Assembly (NCBI GenBank): GCA_021792635.1
Contig: JAJYUH010000007.1
Span: forward strand, 62,001-126,000
Source: Natronospirales bacterium
GTDB lineage: Bacteria; Pseudomonadota; Gammaproteobacteria; Natronospirales; REEB76
Length of the DNA stretch: 64,000 nucleotides
Reading direction: 5' to 3'
The first letter of the stretch is position 1. Each line of letters opens with the position of its first letter. This document shows positions 28,680-38,172 of this stretch, piece by piece. A model generated the notes under the pieces. The model saw only the letters and a program-made list of their open reading frames with translations. It was not told the origin of the DNA and did no database searches. The translations under genes were made by a program, and so were the position numbers.

Positions 28680-29057
28680 ATGCAACTTACCGTGCTCAAA
28701 GCCAAGCTGCACCGCGCCTGCGTAACCCATGCGGAAGTGGATTACGAGGGTTCCTGTGCCATTGACGGTGATCTGCTGGAAGCGGCCGGCATCCTCGATT
28801 ATGAACAGATACAGGTCTATAACGTCAGCAACGGCAAGCGCTTCACTACCTACGCCATTCGTGCCGCCACCGGTTCCGGCATCATCTCCGTGAACGGTGC
28901 CGCCGCCCATCGGGCCGTACCCGGCGACCGTGTGATTATCTGTGCCTATGCACAGGTGAACGCCGCCGCCGTCCACCACAAGCCGCGGCTCGTCTATCTG
29001 AACGAGCACAACCAGATTACCCGTACCGCCAATACCATCCCCGTCCAGGCTGCCTGA
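28680..29057 (+). CDS. panD: Aspartate 1-decarboxylase
   Basis: PanD makes beta-alanine for the PanC reaction. The 125-aa proenzyme starts [20 protein letters not shown] and has YEGSCAID, in which self-cleavage between Gly24 and Ser25 creates the pyruvoyl cofactor. Lys9, Tyr58 and [20 protein letters not shown] are conserved. The cluster panB-panC-panD is complete. The C-terminus ([20 protein letters not shown]) is ordinary. Confidence 0.97.
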   Translation: MQLTVLKAKLHRACVTHAEVDYEGSCAIDGDLLEAAGILDYEQIQVYNVSNGKRFTTYAIRAATGSGIISVNGAAAHRAVPGDRVIICAYAQVNAAAVHHKPRLVYLNEHNQITRTANTIPVQAA

Positions 29058-29150
29058 ATGCCGGTCGTTGGCGTAGCAGGGCAGGCTTCGTGGTTAACTG
29101 CGAACCCCAAAGTTAAGTGGGCATTCATGCCCTGAACAGCCCGGCTGTCC

Positions 29151-29885
29151 ATGAGCGTTCCCGCGTCCCCATCCCCGCCCGCCGGCGCCAGCGCCGACCA
29201 GTTCCGGCGCAGCGGCTATACGCTGCTGCCCGGCGTGATCAGCTCCGAAAGCGCCCGATGCATGGCGACGTATGCGTTGCTGCAGCAGAATTGGCCCGGC
29301 TATTACCAGCCCGAGGAGATGTTTCGTGCCGCACTGGGCCGGTACGCCGATGCGTTGAGCGAAAGCCTGCTGCTGGAACTGAAACCTGCGGTGGAGCGGG
29401 CCACCGGATTGGAACTTTTGCCGTGCTATTCATAATCTTCGCATCTATGGCAACGGCGCGGTACTGCCCAGGCACTTGGACCGCCCCTCCTGCGAGATCA
29501 GCACTTCACTTGCCCTTGGCTTCAAGGCACCGGCGCTGTGGCCGCTGTGTGTGGCAAGTGAGGGCCGGAACAAGCCCCTGGCGCTGGCGCCCGGCGACAT
29601 GCTCATCTACCGCGGCGCCGACGTGCCCCACTGGCGCGAACCTTTCACGGGCGAATACCGGGTACAGACCTTCCTGCACTATGTGGACGCCCACGGCTCG
29701 TACACGGATTCAAGCACGACGGCCGCGAGCGCATCGGCCCCTTCGACAAGCTCACCATGCAACGGCATTTTCGGCGGCCGGCGAACCTTGGGCAGTTCAA
29801 TAAGACGGCGACCGTGGGTCCGGATGCGCCCTGCCCCTGCGGCGGCGGGTTACGTTTCCGCGATTGCCATGGTCAACATGGCTGA
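29151..29885 (+). pseudogene. Frameshifted 2-oxoglutarate/Fe(II) oxygenase-like gene with C-terminal SEC-C motif
   Basis: Three reading-frame pieces form one protein. Frame 1 (29151-29435) gives SADQFRRSGYTLLPGVISSE through ERATGLELLPCYS and stops. One base too many near 29433-29436 moves the rest to LRIYGNGAVLPRHLDRPSCE, which has an H-x-D iron motif, and DMLIYRGADVPHWREPFTGE with a distal His. One base missing near 29708 returns to frame 1, giving KLTMQRHFRRPANLGQFNKT and APCPCGGGLRFRDCHG, a SEC-C-like zinc motif, before the TGA at 29883. The coding text is intact otherwise, so recent inactivation or two sequencing errors are both possible. No partner operon is visible. Confidence 0.75.
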
Positions 29886-29912
29886 CAACAACGGTTGCCG
29901 TGCTCGGTGGGA

Positions 29913-30527
29913 TTACTTGAGCGCTTCAAATTCCCACAGGAAGTGCGTCAGTTTCCCTTTAACTTTGCGGCGAAGCCGGCGAAAACTCTGCGACAGACCG
30001 CGTTCATCCGCGGTGGCACTGTCTTTCAATATCACCCATTCGGTACGCAGCTCGCGGAAATGACCGTGGAAGCCGTACATGCGCCCTTGCGGATTTTCTC
30101 CGCAGAAATATTCATGGGTCAACACGCTGATGAAGTTCACATGCGTAGGGTCCTGGAATGCCGCCTGACTCGGGAAGCAGGGTGTCACTGCATAAAACCG
30201 GCCACAAGGTGCCAACACGCGCCAGATCTCGTTCATCAGTCGCACGAACGGAAACACAGTGGTTTTACCGTCGGTCGCGGACAGCAACCGCGGCATGTGC
30301 TCCAGGAAGTCGAAGGCGGAAACCGAACCGAAGAAATTTTCCTTGAAAGGGATGGGTTCCAGCGCCAAATTGGCCACAGCGTGGGTGATGCTACCGTCCG
30401 AGGGATAAGAACGCACATCAATTCCATACAATGAGCCGCGCCGGTAGGGATTACGCGGTTCCATCCCGCAACCCAGGTCCAGATGCCTGTCAGGCAGCGG
30501 TATTTCTTCCCGATTCTTGATATTCAT
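29913..30527 (-). CDS. Class I SAM-dependent methyltransferase
   Basis: The 204-aa protein shows motif I HLDLGCGMEPRNPYRRGSLY, an acidic ending strand 2 (YGIDVR), the post-I region ALEPIPFKENFFGSVSAFDF and VLAPCGRFYAVTPCFPSQAA, as in the methyltransferase 11-like fold. The HVNFISVLTHEYFCGENP segment suggests a group that modifies a sugar or small molecule, but the substrate is unknown. It lies 70 bp downstream of queG on the same strand and ends about 30 bp from the frameshifted oxygenase-like gene, facing it. Confidence 0.8.
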   Translation of the reverse strand: MNIKNREEIPLPDRHLDLGCGMEPRNPYRRGSLYGIDVRSYPSDGSITHAVANLALEPIPFKENFFGSVSAFDFLEHMPRLLSATDGKTTVFPFVRLMNEIWRVLAPCGRFYAVTPCFPSQAAFQDPTHVNFISVLTHEYFCGENPQGRMYGFHGHFRELRTEWVILKDSATADERGLSQSFRRLRRKVKGKLTHFLWEFEALK

Positions 30528-30597
30528 GATGACAATATACTATACGGCACAAGCGCGCTTCGTTCCGTTTCTCAGGATCAGCAGTCTACCGTGCGCA

Positions 30598-31671
30598 TCA
30601 TGAATATGCGTGCTGTTCCAGTGCCCACTGCGCGTGTTCCCGCACTAATTTTGATGGATGACCGGCCCGCGCCTTCAGTGCAACAATGATTTCTGATGAA
30701 GCGGGTGCGTTACCCAGGGCGATTGCGATATTGCGCAGCCAACATTCATAGCCCGCTCTTCGCAATGCACTGCCCGCGGTGCGCTGCAGGAATTGCTCTT
30801 CCGTCCAGTTGAATAGCTCCACCAATGCCGGGCCATCCAGGCCGTGGCGAGGTTTGAAATCCTTTTCCATCGTGGGCCGGGCAAACTTGTTCCAGGGGCA
30901 GAAAAGCTGGCAGTCGTCACAACCGAATACGCGGTTGCCCATGGTCTTGCGGAATTCCACCGGGATAGGGCCTTTGTATTCGATGGTGAGATAGGCGATG
31001 CAGCGGCGGGCATCGAGCTGGTAGGGGGCAACGATGGCGCCCGTGGGGCAGACATCCATGCAGGCATGGCAGCTGCCACAGTGATTTTCGGCGGGCACAT
31101 CCACGGGCAGCGGCAGATCGGTGTACAGCTCGCCCAGGAAGAACCAGGAGCCGGCGTTCTTGTTTATCAAGTTGGTGTGCTTGCCGATCCAGCCCAGTCC
31201 GGCATTGCGCGCCAGCGCCTTTTCCAGCACCGGCGCACTGTCGGTGAATGCGCGGTAGCCGAAGGCGCCGATTTCATCCTGAATCCGGTCGGCGAGCTGC
31301 TGCAACCGCTTGCGTAATACTTTGTGGTAATCGCGACCGAGGGCATAACGGGCGAGGTACGCGCGATCCTTTTCTTCAAGCAGAGTCTTTGCTTCTTCCG
31401 ATCCATCCGGCCAGTAATCCATGCGCACGGAAATCACCCGCAGGGTGCCGGGTACCAGTTCCGTCGGGCGGCTGCGGCGCGTACCGTGGTGCGCCATGTA
31501 GTCCATCTCACCGTGACGCTCTTGCCGGAGCCATTGCAGCAGGCGCTGCTCGTCTTTCGCCAAGTTCACATCGCTGATACCCAACTGCTGGAAGCCCAGT
31601 TCCCGGCCCCAGTCCTTGATGGCCAGCGCGAGTGCGGCAAAGTCCAGGGTGGAAATGGGTTCCGGGTGCAT
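30598..31671 (-). CDS. queG: Epoxyqueuosine reductase
   Basis: QueG reduces epoxyqueuosine to queuosine in tRNA, the last step of queuosine synthesis, and uses cobalamin and two 4Fe-4S clusters. The cluster ligands are visible in HCGSCHACMDVCPTGAIVAP and in FGCDDCQLFCPWNKFARP. The N-terminal domain has LGISDVNLAKDEQRLLQWL and GRDYHKVLRKRLQQL. A HEAT-like C-terminus (WLRNIAIALGNAPASSEIIV) is also typical. The start is ATG at 31671, matching the family N-terminus; longer in-frame starts run into the divergent nnrD gene. Confidence 0.96.
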   Translation of the reverse strand: MHPEPISTLDFAALALAIKDWGRELGFQQLGISDVNLAKDEQRLLQWLRQERHGEMDYMAHHGTRRSRPTELVPGTLRVISVRMDYWPDGSEEAKTLLEEKDRAYLARYALGRDYHKVLRKRLQQLADRIQDEIGAFGYRAFTDSAPVLEKALARNAGLGWIGKHTNLINKNAGSWFFLGELYTDLPLPVDVPAENHCGSCHACMDVCPTGAIVAPYQLDARRCIAYLTIEYKGPIPVEFRKTMGNRVFGCDDCQLFCPWNKFARPTMEKDFKPRHGLDGPALVELFNWTEEQFLQRTAGSALRRAGYECWLRNIAIALGNAPASSEIIVALKARAGHPSKLVREHAQWALEQHAYS

Positions 31672-31708
31672 AAACCGTTTCGGGTGGCGTGCTGTATATA
31701 ATGCCGTC

Positions 31709-33181
31709 ATGCCGGTATTTTCCCAAGCGTTGTACCGAACGGCCCAGTTGCGGGAGCTGGATCGCCGTGCCATCGAAATTTATGGCATTTCCGCGGAGGA
31801 ACTCATGCGCCGCGCCGGCGCAGCGGCGTGGCAGGAGCTGCTTAGCCACTGGCCTGAGGCGCGACATATCGTCGTGTTTGTCGGTACCGGCAACAACGCC
31901 GGTGACGGCTATGTGCTGGCTGCGGAAGCCATGGGCGCGAAGCGGCGAGTGACCGTGTTGCACCCGGGTGATACGGAGCATTTGTCTGCCGCCGCCGGGG
32001 CGGCACGCGCCAGGTATCTGTCCGCGAAGGGACATGAGGAGCCGTTCCACGAGGTGCTGCCGGCGGATGCGGATGTGATCGTGGATGCCCTGTTCGGGAT
32101 TGGTTTGAGCCGTTCGCTGGAAGGTCGCTGGCGGGAAGCGGTGGAATTCATCAATCACTGTGACCGGCCGGTGCTGGCGCTGGATATTCCTTCCGGCCTG
32201 AATGCGGATACGGGCGTGATAATGGGAACCGCGGTGCGCGCCACTGTGACTGTGACCTTCCTCGGCATGAAAGCAGGTCTCGTTACGGGCGAAGGACCGG
32301 CCTGCGCGGGCAAGATACAGTTTGCAGCGCTGCAGATACCGCCGCAGATCTATGCGGATCTCGTACCGCTGGCACGCTGCATCAATGATGCGGAAACGCG
32401 CCTGCCGCGCCGTCCGCGCGCGGCCCACAAAGGCCGGTTCGGTCATGTGCTGGTGATCGGCGGTGACCGTGGCATGGGCGGAGCGGTGCGCCTCAGCGCC
32501 GAAGCCGCCCTGCGCAGCGGCGCCGGGCTGGTGACCGTCGCCACGCGCCCGGCGCACGTGGCAGGTATGCTCGCCGGTCTGCCGGAAGCCATGGTGCATG
32601 GCATGGAAACCGCCGGAGATGTGGTGCCGCTCATGGCACGCGCCACGGTGATCGCCATCGGTCCGGGTCTGGGCCGGGACGACTGGGGCCGCACCTTGCT
32701 GGCGCAGGCACTGGATACGCCGCTGCCGCTGGTGGTGGATGCGGATGCCCTCAATCTGCTTGCCGCCCATCCCGTGGCCCGCGGCCAGTGGGTGCTGACG
32801 CCCCATCCGGGTGAAGCCGGGCGCCTGCTCAAGTTGTCCACAGAGGTGGTGCAGGCGGATCGCTATCAGGCGGCAGTGCAACTGGCGGAGCATTTTCGGG
32901 GTGTGGCGGTGCTCAAGGGGGCCGGCAGCATTGTCACGACCAGCGATGAAACGCCGGCGGTCTGCCTTCATGGCAACCCCGGCATGGCGGCACCCGGTAT
33001 GGGCGACGTGCTGACCGGGGTGATTGCCGCTTTGATTGCGCAAGGACTGTCTTTGCCTGATGCAGCCCGCGCCGGTGTCTGTCTGCACGCGCTCGCGGGA
33101 GACCAGGCGGCCCAAGCCGGCGAGCGAGGATTGACGGCGCGCGACCTGATTGCGGCATTGCGCAGCGTGGTCAATGCATGA
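31709..33181 (+). CDS. nnrD: Bifunctional NAD(P)HX epimerase / ADP-dependent dehydratase
   Basis: This enzyme repairs hydrated NADH and NADPH. The N-terminal YjeF_N half (about residues 1-215) is the epimerase, with FVGTGNNAGDGYVLAAEAM and DALFGIGLSRSLEGRWREAV. The C-terminal ribokinase-like half is the dehydratase, with IGPGLGRDDWGRTLLAQAL, VVDADALNLLAAHPVARGQW, VLTPHPGEAGRLL and GNPGMAAPGMGDVLTGVIAA. The ATG at 31709 gives the standard N-terminus; a TATAAT at 31697-31702 lies just upstream and could serve as a -10 element. The stop overlaps the tsaE start by ATGA. Confidence 0.96.
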   Translation: MPVFSQALYRTAQLRELDRRAIEIYGISAEELMRRAGAAAWQELLSHWPEARHIVVFVGTGNNAGDGYVLAAEAMGAKRRVTVLHPGDTEHLSAAAGAARARYLSAKGHEEPFHEVLPADADVIVDALFGIGLSRSLEGRWREAVEFINHCDRPVLALDIPSGLNADTGVIMGTAVRATVTVTFLGMKAGLVTGEGPACAGKIQFAALQIPPQIYADLVPLARCINDAETRLPRRPRAAHKGRFGHVLVIGGDRGMGGAVRLSAEAALRSGAGLVTVATRPAHVAGMLAGLPEAMVHGMETAGDVVPLMARATVIAIGPGLGRDDWGRTLLAQALDTPLPLVVDADALNLLAAHPVARGQWVLTPHPGEAGRLLKLSTEVVQADRYQAAVQLAEHFRGVAVLKGAGSIVTTSDETPAVCLHGNPGMAAPGMGDVLTGVIAALIAQGLSLPDAARAGVCLHALAGDQAAQAGERGLTARDLIAALRSVVNA

Positions 33182-33696
33182 ACCGGGTTTTTACGGTAGC
33201 CGATGCCGCGGCGATGGAGGTACTGGGTATGCACCTGGCGCACGTGCTGCATGGCGGCACCGTAGTGTACCTGCAGGGGGGGCTGGGTGCCGGCAAGACC
33301 ACCCTGGTGCGTGGCGTGCTGCGCGGTCTGGGCTTTACCGGCAGGGTGCGCAGTCCGACCTATACCCTCATGGAGGGCTATGAGTTTCCGGGGCGGCTGT
33401 TTCAGCACCTGGATTTGTACCGTATCCGCGCAGCGGATGAATTGGAGTTCCTGGGGATTCGCGAGCTGGATGACCCGGAGCAATGGGTATTCGTGGAATG
33501 GCCGGAACAGGGCGCGGGCGCGCTGCCGCCGCCGGACCTGGAATTGAACCTCCATCTGCGGGAGCCGGGCCGGCGGGTGCAGGTTGAAGCCCCCAGCGGG
33601 CGCGGCAGGAGTCTGGCTGAGGCGTGGCGGATCGGTGTCCAGCAGGCTGCTGTGCCGGGACTGGCCGTGCCGGATTGGGGCGATTTCTCAGGCTAA
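33178..33696 (+). CDS. tsaE: tRNA t6A biosynthesis ATPase TsaE
   Basis: TsaE is the ATPase of the TsaBDE complex that makes threonylcarbamoyl-adenosine at position 37 of ANN-decoding tRNAs. Walker A is QGGLGAGKTTLVRGVLRGLG. VRSPTYTLMEGYEF and QHLDLYRIRAADELEFLGI are family signatures, followed by VFVEWPEQGAGALPPPDLEL. At 172 aa it is slightly longer than the common 150-160 because of a C-terminal tail. It is coupled to nnrD, as in E. coli. Confidence 0.95.
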   Translation: MNRVFTVADAAAMEVLGMHLAHVLHGGTVVYLQGGLGAGKTTLVRGVLRGLGFTGRVRSPTYTLMEGYEFPGRLFQHLDLYRIRAADELEFLGIRELDDPEQWVFVEWPEQGAGALPPPDLELNLHLREPGRRVQVEAPSGRGRSLAEAWRIGVQQAAVPGLAVPDWGDFSG

Positions 33697-33742
33697 GCTC
33701 TAAGATACCGTTGTATCTATATAAATTCATTAATAAAAAGTC

Positions 33743-33770
33743 TTGAAATCCTTGAAAGATTGTGTATAAC
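33743..33770 (+). promoter_or_regulatory. Predicted sigma70 promoter of the amidase-mutL-miaA group
   Basis: TTGAAA (33743-33748) and TATAAC (33765-33770) are 16 bp apart in a short AT-rich stretch between tsaE and the amidase gene. Transcription would start near 33777. That coincides with the first in-frame ATG, so translation more likely begins at the next ATG, 33801. Confidence 0.5.
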
Positions 33771-33800
33771 TACTGCATGTCCCCACATCTCGGTTCGGGC

Positions 33801-35033
33801 ATGAAGCTATTGCTGGCTCTGATAATCCTCTGGCCGGTGGCGGCGCTGGCCGTTCCGGTGAGTGTGCGGGGGGTGCATTTCTCCTCCCGTGACGGGCATG
33901 CGACCGTGGTCTTCGATCTTTCGAGACCGGCAGAACACCGCATTTTCACCTTGAGCAAGCCGAACCGCATCGTCATTGACGTGGATAACGCGCGACTCGA
34001 TGCCAGCCTGCCGCCGGGTCAGGGAGTGGTGAGGGACTTGCGCAGCGGTGTCCACGGCCACGGCAATCTGCGCGTGGTGCTGGATTTGAAGCAGCGCACT
34101 ACGCCGCGCAGCCTGGTGAGTCAAAGCCCCGATGGTGTGCAACTTGTGGTGTACCTGTACAGCGCGGGGCAGAATGGCCGGGCGGAACGCCGTCCGGTGC
34201 TTACCGCGGCCACTGCCGTGCCCCAAACCGGCCGTGACATTGTGGTGGCCATTGACGCCGGTCACGGCGGCATTGATTCCGGTGCCATCGGCCCCCATGG
34301 CGTCATGGAAAAGACCATCACACTGGAGATCGCCCGCAGGCTCGCGGCGCTGGTGGCGAGGCAAGCGGGCTTCAGACCGTTTCTGACCCGTAACGGAGAT
34401 TACTATCTCACACTGCGTCAGCGCATTGACCGCGCCCGCGCGGCCCATGCCGATATCTTCATCTCCATCCATTGCGATGCGGCCCGTGATGGATACGCTG
34501 ACGGGGCTACGGTGTACGCGTTATCCATGCACGGCGCGTCTTCCGAGCACGCCCGCCTGCTGGCAGAGCGTGAAAACGACTCCGACCTGCTGGGCGGCGT
34601 ATCCCTCGCCGACAAGAGCAGCATGCTGGCTTCGGTACTCATCGATCTGTCACAGACCGCCACCATCAGCGCCAGCCTGGATGTGGGCAACCGTGTGGCG
34701 CGGCAATTGTCCAAGCTCGGTCCCATGCACCGTTTCCACGTGCAGCAGGCCGCCTTCGTGGTGCTCAAATCGCCGGATATTCCCTCCATCCTGGTGGAGA
34801 CCGACTACATTACTAACCCGCAGGAAGAGCGCCTGCTCATGAGCTCCGCCTACCAGGAAAAAATCGCCGGGGCGATCCTGGGGGGGGTGACAAATTATTT
34901 TGACCAGTATCCGCCGCCCGGCACCGAGCTGGCCATGATGAAGGCCCGTCACAAGCCGCATACCATGGCGGTATCCGCCACCGACCAGTCTTCGGACTAC
35001 GCGGTCTCCAGCCGTAACCCGCGCGGTCAATAG
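33801..35033 (+). CDS. amiB: N-acetylmuramoyl-L-alanine amidase with AMIN domain
   Basis: This periplasmic amidase splits peptidoglycan side chains at division. The signal peptide is KLLLALIILWPVAALA. An AMIN domain (about residues 18-110, VRGVHFSSRDGHATVVFDLS) targets it to the septum. The amidase_3 domain has zinc ligands in VVAIDAGHGGIDSGAIGPHG, KTITLEIARRL and FISIHCDAARDGYADGATVY, and catalytic Glu in SILVETDYITNPQEERLL. There is no LysM domain. AmiB and AmiC are similar; the symbol rests on its place before mutL. The start could also be ATG at 33777. Confidence 0.92.
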   Translation: MKLLLALIILWPVAALAVPVSVRGVHFSSRDGHATVVFDLSRPAEHRIFTLSKPNRIVIDVDNARLDASLPPGQGVVRDLRSGVHGHGNLRVVLDLKQRTTPRSLVSQSPDGVQLVVYLYSAGQNGRAERRPVLTAATAVPQTGRDIVVAIDAGHGGIDSGAIGPHGVMEKTITLEIARRLAALVARQAGFRPFLTRNGDYYLTLRQRIDRARAAHADIFISIHCDAARDGYADGATVYALSMHGASSEHARLLAERENDSDLLGGVSLADKSSMLASVLIDLSQTATISASLDVGNRVARQLSKLGPMHRFHVQQAAFVVLKSPDIPSILVETDYITNPQEERLLMSSAYQEKIAGAILGGVTNYFDQYPPPGTELAMMKARHKPHTMAVSATDQSSDYAVSSRNPRGQ

Positions 35034-35098
35034 CCGCGTTCTTTCTCCAGCCTCCTGCAGCCGCTAAGCTAGGCGTCCGTGAGCCTTGGTGGTGCCCC

Positions 35099-36862
35099 AT
35101 GCCCATCCGCTGTTTACCGCCCCAACTCATCAACCAGATCGCCGCCGGCGAGGTGGTGGAACGCCCGGCATCGGTGGTGAAGGAATTGCTGGAAAACAGC
35201 TTGGATGCGGGCGCGACGCGCATTGATGTCGAGGTCGAACATGGCGGCGCGCGTCTCATTCGTGTGCGCGATGACGGTAGCGGTATTCCCCAGGATGAAC
35301 TGGCGCTGGCACTGGCGCGTCACGCGACCAGCAAGATCGCCAGTCTGGACGATCTGGAACACGTTGTCACACTGGGTTTCCGCGGTGAGGCCTTGCCCAG
35401 CATCGGCGCAGTGGCACGGCTTGCCGTTAGCTCGCGCACCCGCGATGCCGAGCATGGCTGGCGCATCGAGGGCGACGGTCACGGCCGTTACAGCGAAGCC
35501 ATGCCGGTGCCCCATCCCGTCGGTACTACGGTGGAAGTGCGCGAGCTGTTCTTCAATACGCCGGCGCGGCGCAAATTTCTGAAAAGTGAACATACGGAAT
35601 TCAGCCACGTGGACACGGTGCTGCGGCGTCTGGCACTGGCACGGCAGGATGTGGCCCTGCATGTGCGCCATAACGGTCGCGGCGTGTATGCGCTCGCCGC
35701 CGCCACGGAGCAGCGCGAGCATGAACAGCGTATGGCGGTGCTGCTGGGCAAGGAATTCGTAGCCCAGGCCCTGCACCTTACCCACGCCATGACGGGATTG
35801 ATCCTGCGCGGCTGGATCGCGCGCCCCGCCTTTTCGCGCAGTCAGCCGGACCTGCAGTATTTTTACGTGAATGGCCGCATGGTGCGCGACAAGCTGCTGG
35901 CCCACGCGGTCAAGCTCGCCTATCACGACGTGCTGTTTCATGGCCGCCATCCGGCTTATGTGCTGTACCTGGAGCTGGATGCGGCGCGCGTGGATGTGAA
36001 TGCCCATCCGGCCAAGTACGAGGTGCGTTTCCGCGATGGCCGCCTGGTGCATGATTATGTGTTCCGCACCGTGGAAGCGGCGCTGAAGGACACCACGCCG
36101 CACTCTCCGATCGCAGGGGCGTCCGGGGTGGAGCCGCAAGCACAGCCGGCGGCCTCTTTCCAGAATCCGCACATGCAGCAGCCGATGGCGCTGCGTGTTG
36201 CGGAAGATATGGCTGCCTATGCAAGACTGCACGCGGTGGCGCCGCAGCCGGCACCATCACCGACAGGTCCGTCAGCAGTGCCGCCGCTGGGTTACGCACT
36301 GGCACAGTTGCACGGCATTTATATCCTCGCCGCCGCCAGCGAGGGTCTGGTGCTGGTGGACATGCACGCGGCTCATGAACGCATCACCTATGAGCGCATG
36401 AGGGCGTCACTGGGGTCGGGGCGCGTGGTGTCACAACCGCTGCTGGTACCGGTGCGGGTCACAGTCAGTCGGCGCGAAGCGGGCATGGCGGAAACGGTAT
36501 CGGCTGCGTTGGCGGAGATCGGCTTTCTGGTGGAATGCCGCGGTCCGGAAACCCTCGTCATCCGCGAGGTGCCGGCGCTGCTCCAGGGTGAGGACACGGC
36601 GCAATTACTGCGGGATCTGCTGGCGGATATTGCCGAACACGGCACCAGCCGGCGCCTCGATGCCGCACTGGAGCGCGTGCTCGCCACCCGCGCCTGTCAT
36701 ACCTCGGTACGCGCGCATCGCGAGCTCACGCTCGCGGAAATGAACGCGCTGCTGCGGGAGATGGAACACACGCCGCGTGCTGACCAGTGCAACCACGGCC
36801 GTCCTACCTGGATGCGGCTCAGCATGACGGAGCTGGACAAACTGTTTCTGCGCGGCCGATGA
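35099..36862 (+). CDS. mutL: DNA mismatch repair protein MutL
   Basis: MutL couples MutS recognition to MutH or strand nicking. The 587-aa protein starts with the conserved [24 protein letters not shown] ATPase motifs are [39 protein letters not shown] and [20 protein letters not shown]. The linker (about residues 335-400) is Pro/Ala/Gln-rich, and the C-terminal dimerisation domain ends near [20 protein letters not shown]. DQHAxxERxxYE is [15 protein letters not shown] here. The endonuclease DQHA(X)2E(X)4E reading should be treated with care. miaA overlaps by ATGA. Confidence 0.96.
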   Translation: MPIRCLPPQLINQIAAGEVVERPASVVKELLENSLDAGATRIDVEVEHGGARLIRVRDDGSGIPQDELALALARHATSKIASLDDLEHVVTLGFRGEALPSIGAVARLAVSSRTRDAEHGWRIEGDGHGRYSEAMPVPHPVGTTVEVRELFFNTPARRKFLKSEHTEFSHVDTVLRRLALARQDVALHVRHNGRGVYALAAATEQREHEQRMAVLLGKEFVAQALHLTHAMTGLILRGWIARPAFSRSQPDLQYFYVNGRMVRDKLLAHAVKLAYHDVLFHGRHPAYVLYLELDAARVDVNAHPAKYEVRFRDGRLVHDYVFRTVEAALKDTTPHSPIAGASGVEPQAQPAASFQNPHMQQPMALRVAEDMAAYARLHAVAPQPAPSPTGPSAVPPLGYALAQLHGIYILAAASEGLVLVDMHAAHERITYERMRASLGSGRVVSQPLLVPVRVTVSRREAGMAETVSAALAEIGFLVECRGPETLVIREVPALLQGEDTAQLLRDLLADIAEHGTSRRLDAALERVLATRACHTSVRAHRELTLAEMNALLREMEHTPRADQCNHGRPTWMRLSMTELDKLFLRGR

Positions 36863-37803
36863 GAGCCCCGTTGCCCGCCATCCTGCTCATGGGGCCCACC
36901 GCCTCCGGCAAGACCGCGCTGGCGGTGGAGCTGGTCAGACATTTCCCTTGCGAGATCGTCAGCGTGGATTCGGCGATGATTTATCGCGGCATGGATATCG
37001 GTACCGCGAAACCGGACGCGGCGACCCTGCGTATTGCGCCTCATCATCTGATTGACATACTGGATCCGGCGGAAAGTTATTCCGCCGGACGTTTCCGCGA
37101 GGATGCGCTCGCCGCCATGTCCCATATCAGCGCCGCCGGGCGCATTCCGCTGCTGGTGGGTGGAACCATGCTGTATTTCCGCGCGCTGCAACATGGCCTT
37201 GCCATGCTGCCTGTCGCTGATGCGCATGTGCGTGCCGAGATCAATGCCCGTGCGGCCCGGCAGGGATGGGGTGCATTGCACGCGGAACTCCGGCGCGTGG
37301 ACGCGGTCTCCGCAGTGCGCATACACGTCAATGATCCGCAGCGTATCCAGCGTGCGCTGGAGGTTTTTTATCTCACAGGCCGGCCTATGTCGGAACTGCA
37401 TGCCGCCGGCGCGGTCAAACCGGTGTCTTATCGCTTTATCAAGCTGGCATTGGTGCCCTCAAGGCGCGCGTTGCTGCACATGCGCATTGCACAACGCTTC
37501 CAGGCCATGATGGACGGGGGGTTTCTGCAGGAAGTGACGCATCTGCGCAGGCGGGGCGATCTGACAACGGCGCATGCATCCATGCGAGCGGTGGGTTATC
37601 GTCAACTGTGGCAGCACCTGGAGGGCGCCTGCAGTCTGGAGGATGCGGTACAGCGGGGTATTGTGGCTACGCGCCGCTTTGCCAAGCGCCAGCTCACCTG
37701 GTTGCGTAGCGAGCAGAAGGTACACTGGTTTGCAAGCAATGCGGCGCACTTGCCGCAGGCGGTACGGACCACGCTGGCACCGCTCCTGGAGGGTCAGGCA
37801 TGA
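36859..37803 (+). CDS. miaA: tRNA dimethylallyltransferase
   Basis: MiaA adds the isopentenyl group to A37 of tRNAs reading UNN codons. P-loop [19 protein letters not shown] is followed by [40 protein letters not shown] and [20 protein letters not shown]. The C-terminal region [20 protein letters not shown] is also conserved. The 314-aa length is normal. The ATG overlaps the mutL stop. The 3' end contains a probable hfq promoter, as in E. coli. Confidence 0.96.
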   Translation: MRAPLPAILLMGPTASGKTALAVELVRHFPCEIVSVDSAMIYRGMDIGTAKPDAATLRIAPHHLIDILDPAESYSAGRFREDALAAMSHISAAGRIPLLVGGTMLYFRALQHGLAMLPVADAHVRAEINARAARQGWGALHAELRRVDAVSAVRIHVNDPQRIQRALEVFYLTGRPMSELHAAGAVKPVSYRFIKLALVPSRRALLHMRIAQRFQAMMDGGFLQEVTHLRRRGDLTTAHASMRAVGYRQLWQHLEGACSLEDAVQRGIVATRRFAKRQLTWLRSEQKVHWFASNAAHLPQAVRTTLAPLLEGQA

Positions 37804-37811
37804 AATTGCTG

Positions 37812-37820
37812 TGCTACAAT
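37812..37820 (+). promoter_or_regulatory. Possible extended -10 promoter for hfq
   Basis: TGCTACAAT, an extended -10 element, lies 8 bp after the miaA stop and about 75 bp before the hfq ATG. No good -35 is seen, which fits an extended -10 promoter. In E. coli hfq also has its own promoters within or next to miaA. Confidence 0.35.
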
Positions 37821-37894
37821 GCCGCAGTATTCATTACAAAGCGGGCCACTCAATGAGCCCAGAGACAGAGATAACTAAAACGAGGAGACAAGCC

Positions 37895-38149
37895 ATGGCC
37901 AAAGGTCAGTCCCTGCAGGAGCCTTTCCTGAACACACTGCGCCGGGATAAAGTGCCGGTCTCGATTTATCTGGTTAATGGCATCAAGTTGCAGGGACAGA
38001 TCGAGTCCTTCGATCAATTTGTCATCCTGCTCAAGAACAGTGTGAGCCAGATGGTGTACAAGCACGCAATATCCACCGTGGTGCCGAGCCGTCATGTCAG
38101 CATGACTCCCAATGAGACCGTTGGAGAGACGGGCGGCGAGAGCGCCTGA
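37895..38149 (+). CDS. hfq: RNA chaperone Hfq
   Basis: Hfq is a hexameric Sm-like protein that pairs small RNAs with mRNAs. The 84-aa product has the Sm1 motif [20 protein letters not shown], the proximal-face Phe in [11 protein letters not shown] and the Sm2 [12 protein letters not shown] motif. The C-terminal tail is short and acidic. GAGGAGA precedes the ATG at 37895; the frame is open further upstream, but family length fixes this start. Confidence 0.98.
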   Translation: MAKGQSLQEPFLNTLRRDKVPVSIYLVNGIKLQGQIESFDQFVILLKNSVSQMVYKHAISTVVPSRHVSMTPNETVGETGGESA

Positions 38150-38172
38150 CCACCGCATGCCGGGGTGGAGCA

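Noticed and set aside
31508..33115. Leftward open frame of 535 codons
   Set aside because: It is antisense to nnrD, whose two domains are complete, and has no protein-like motifs.
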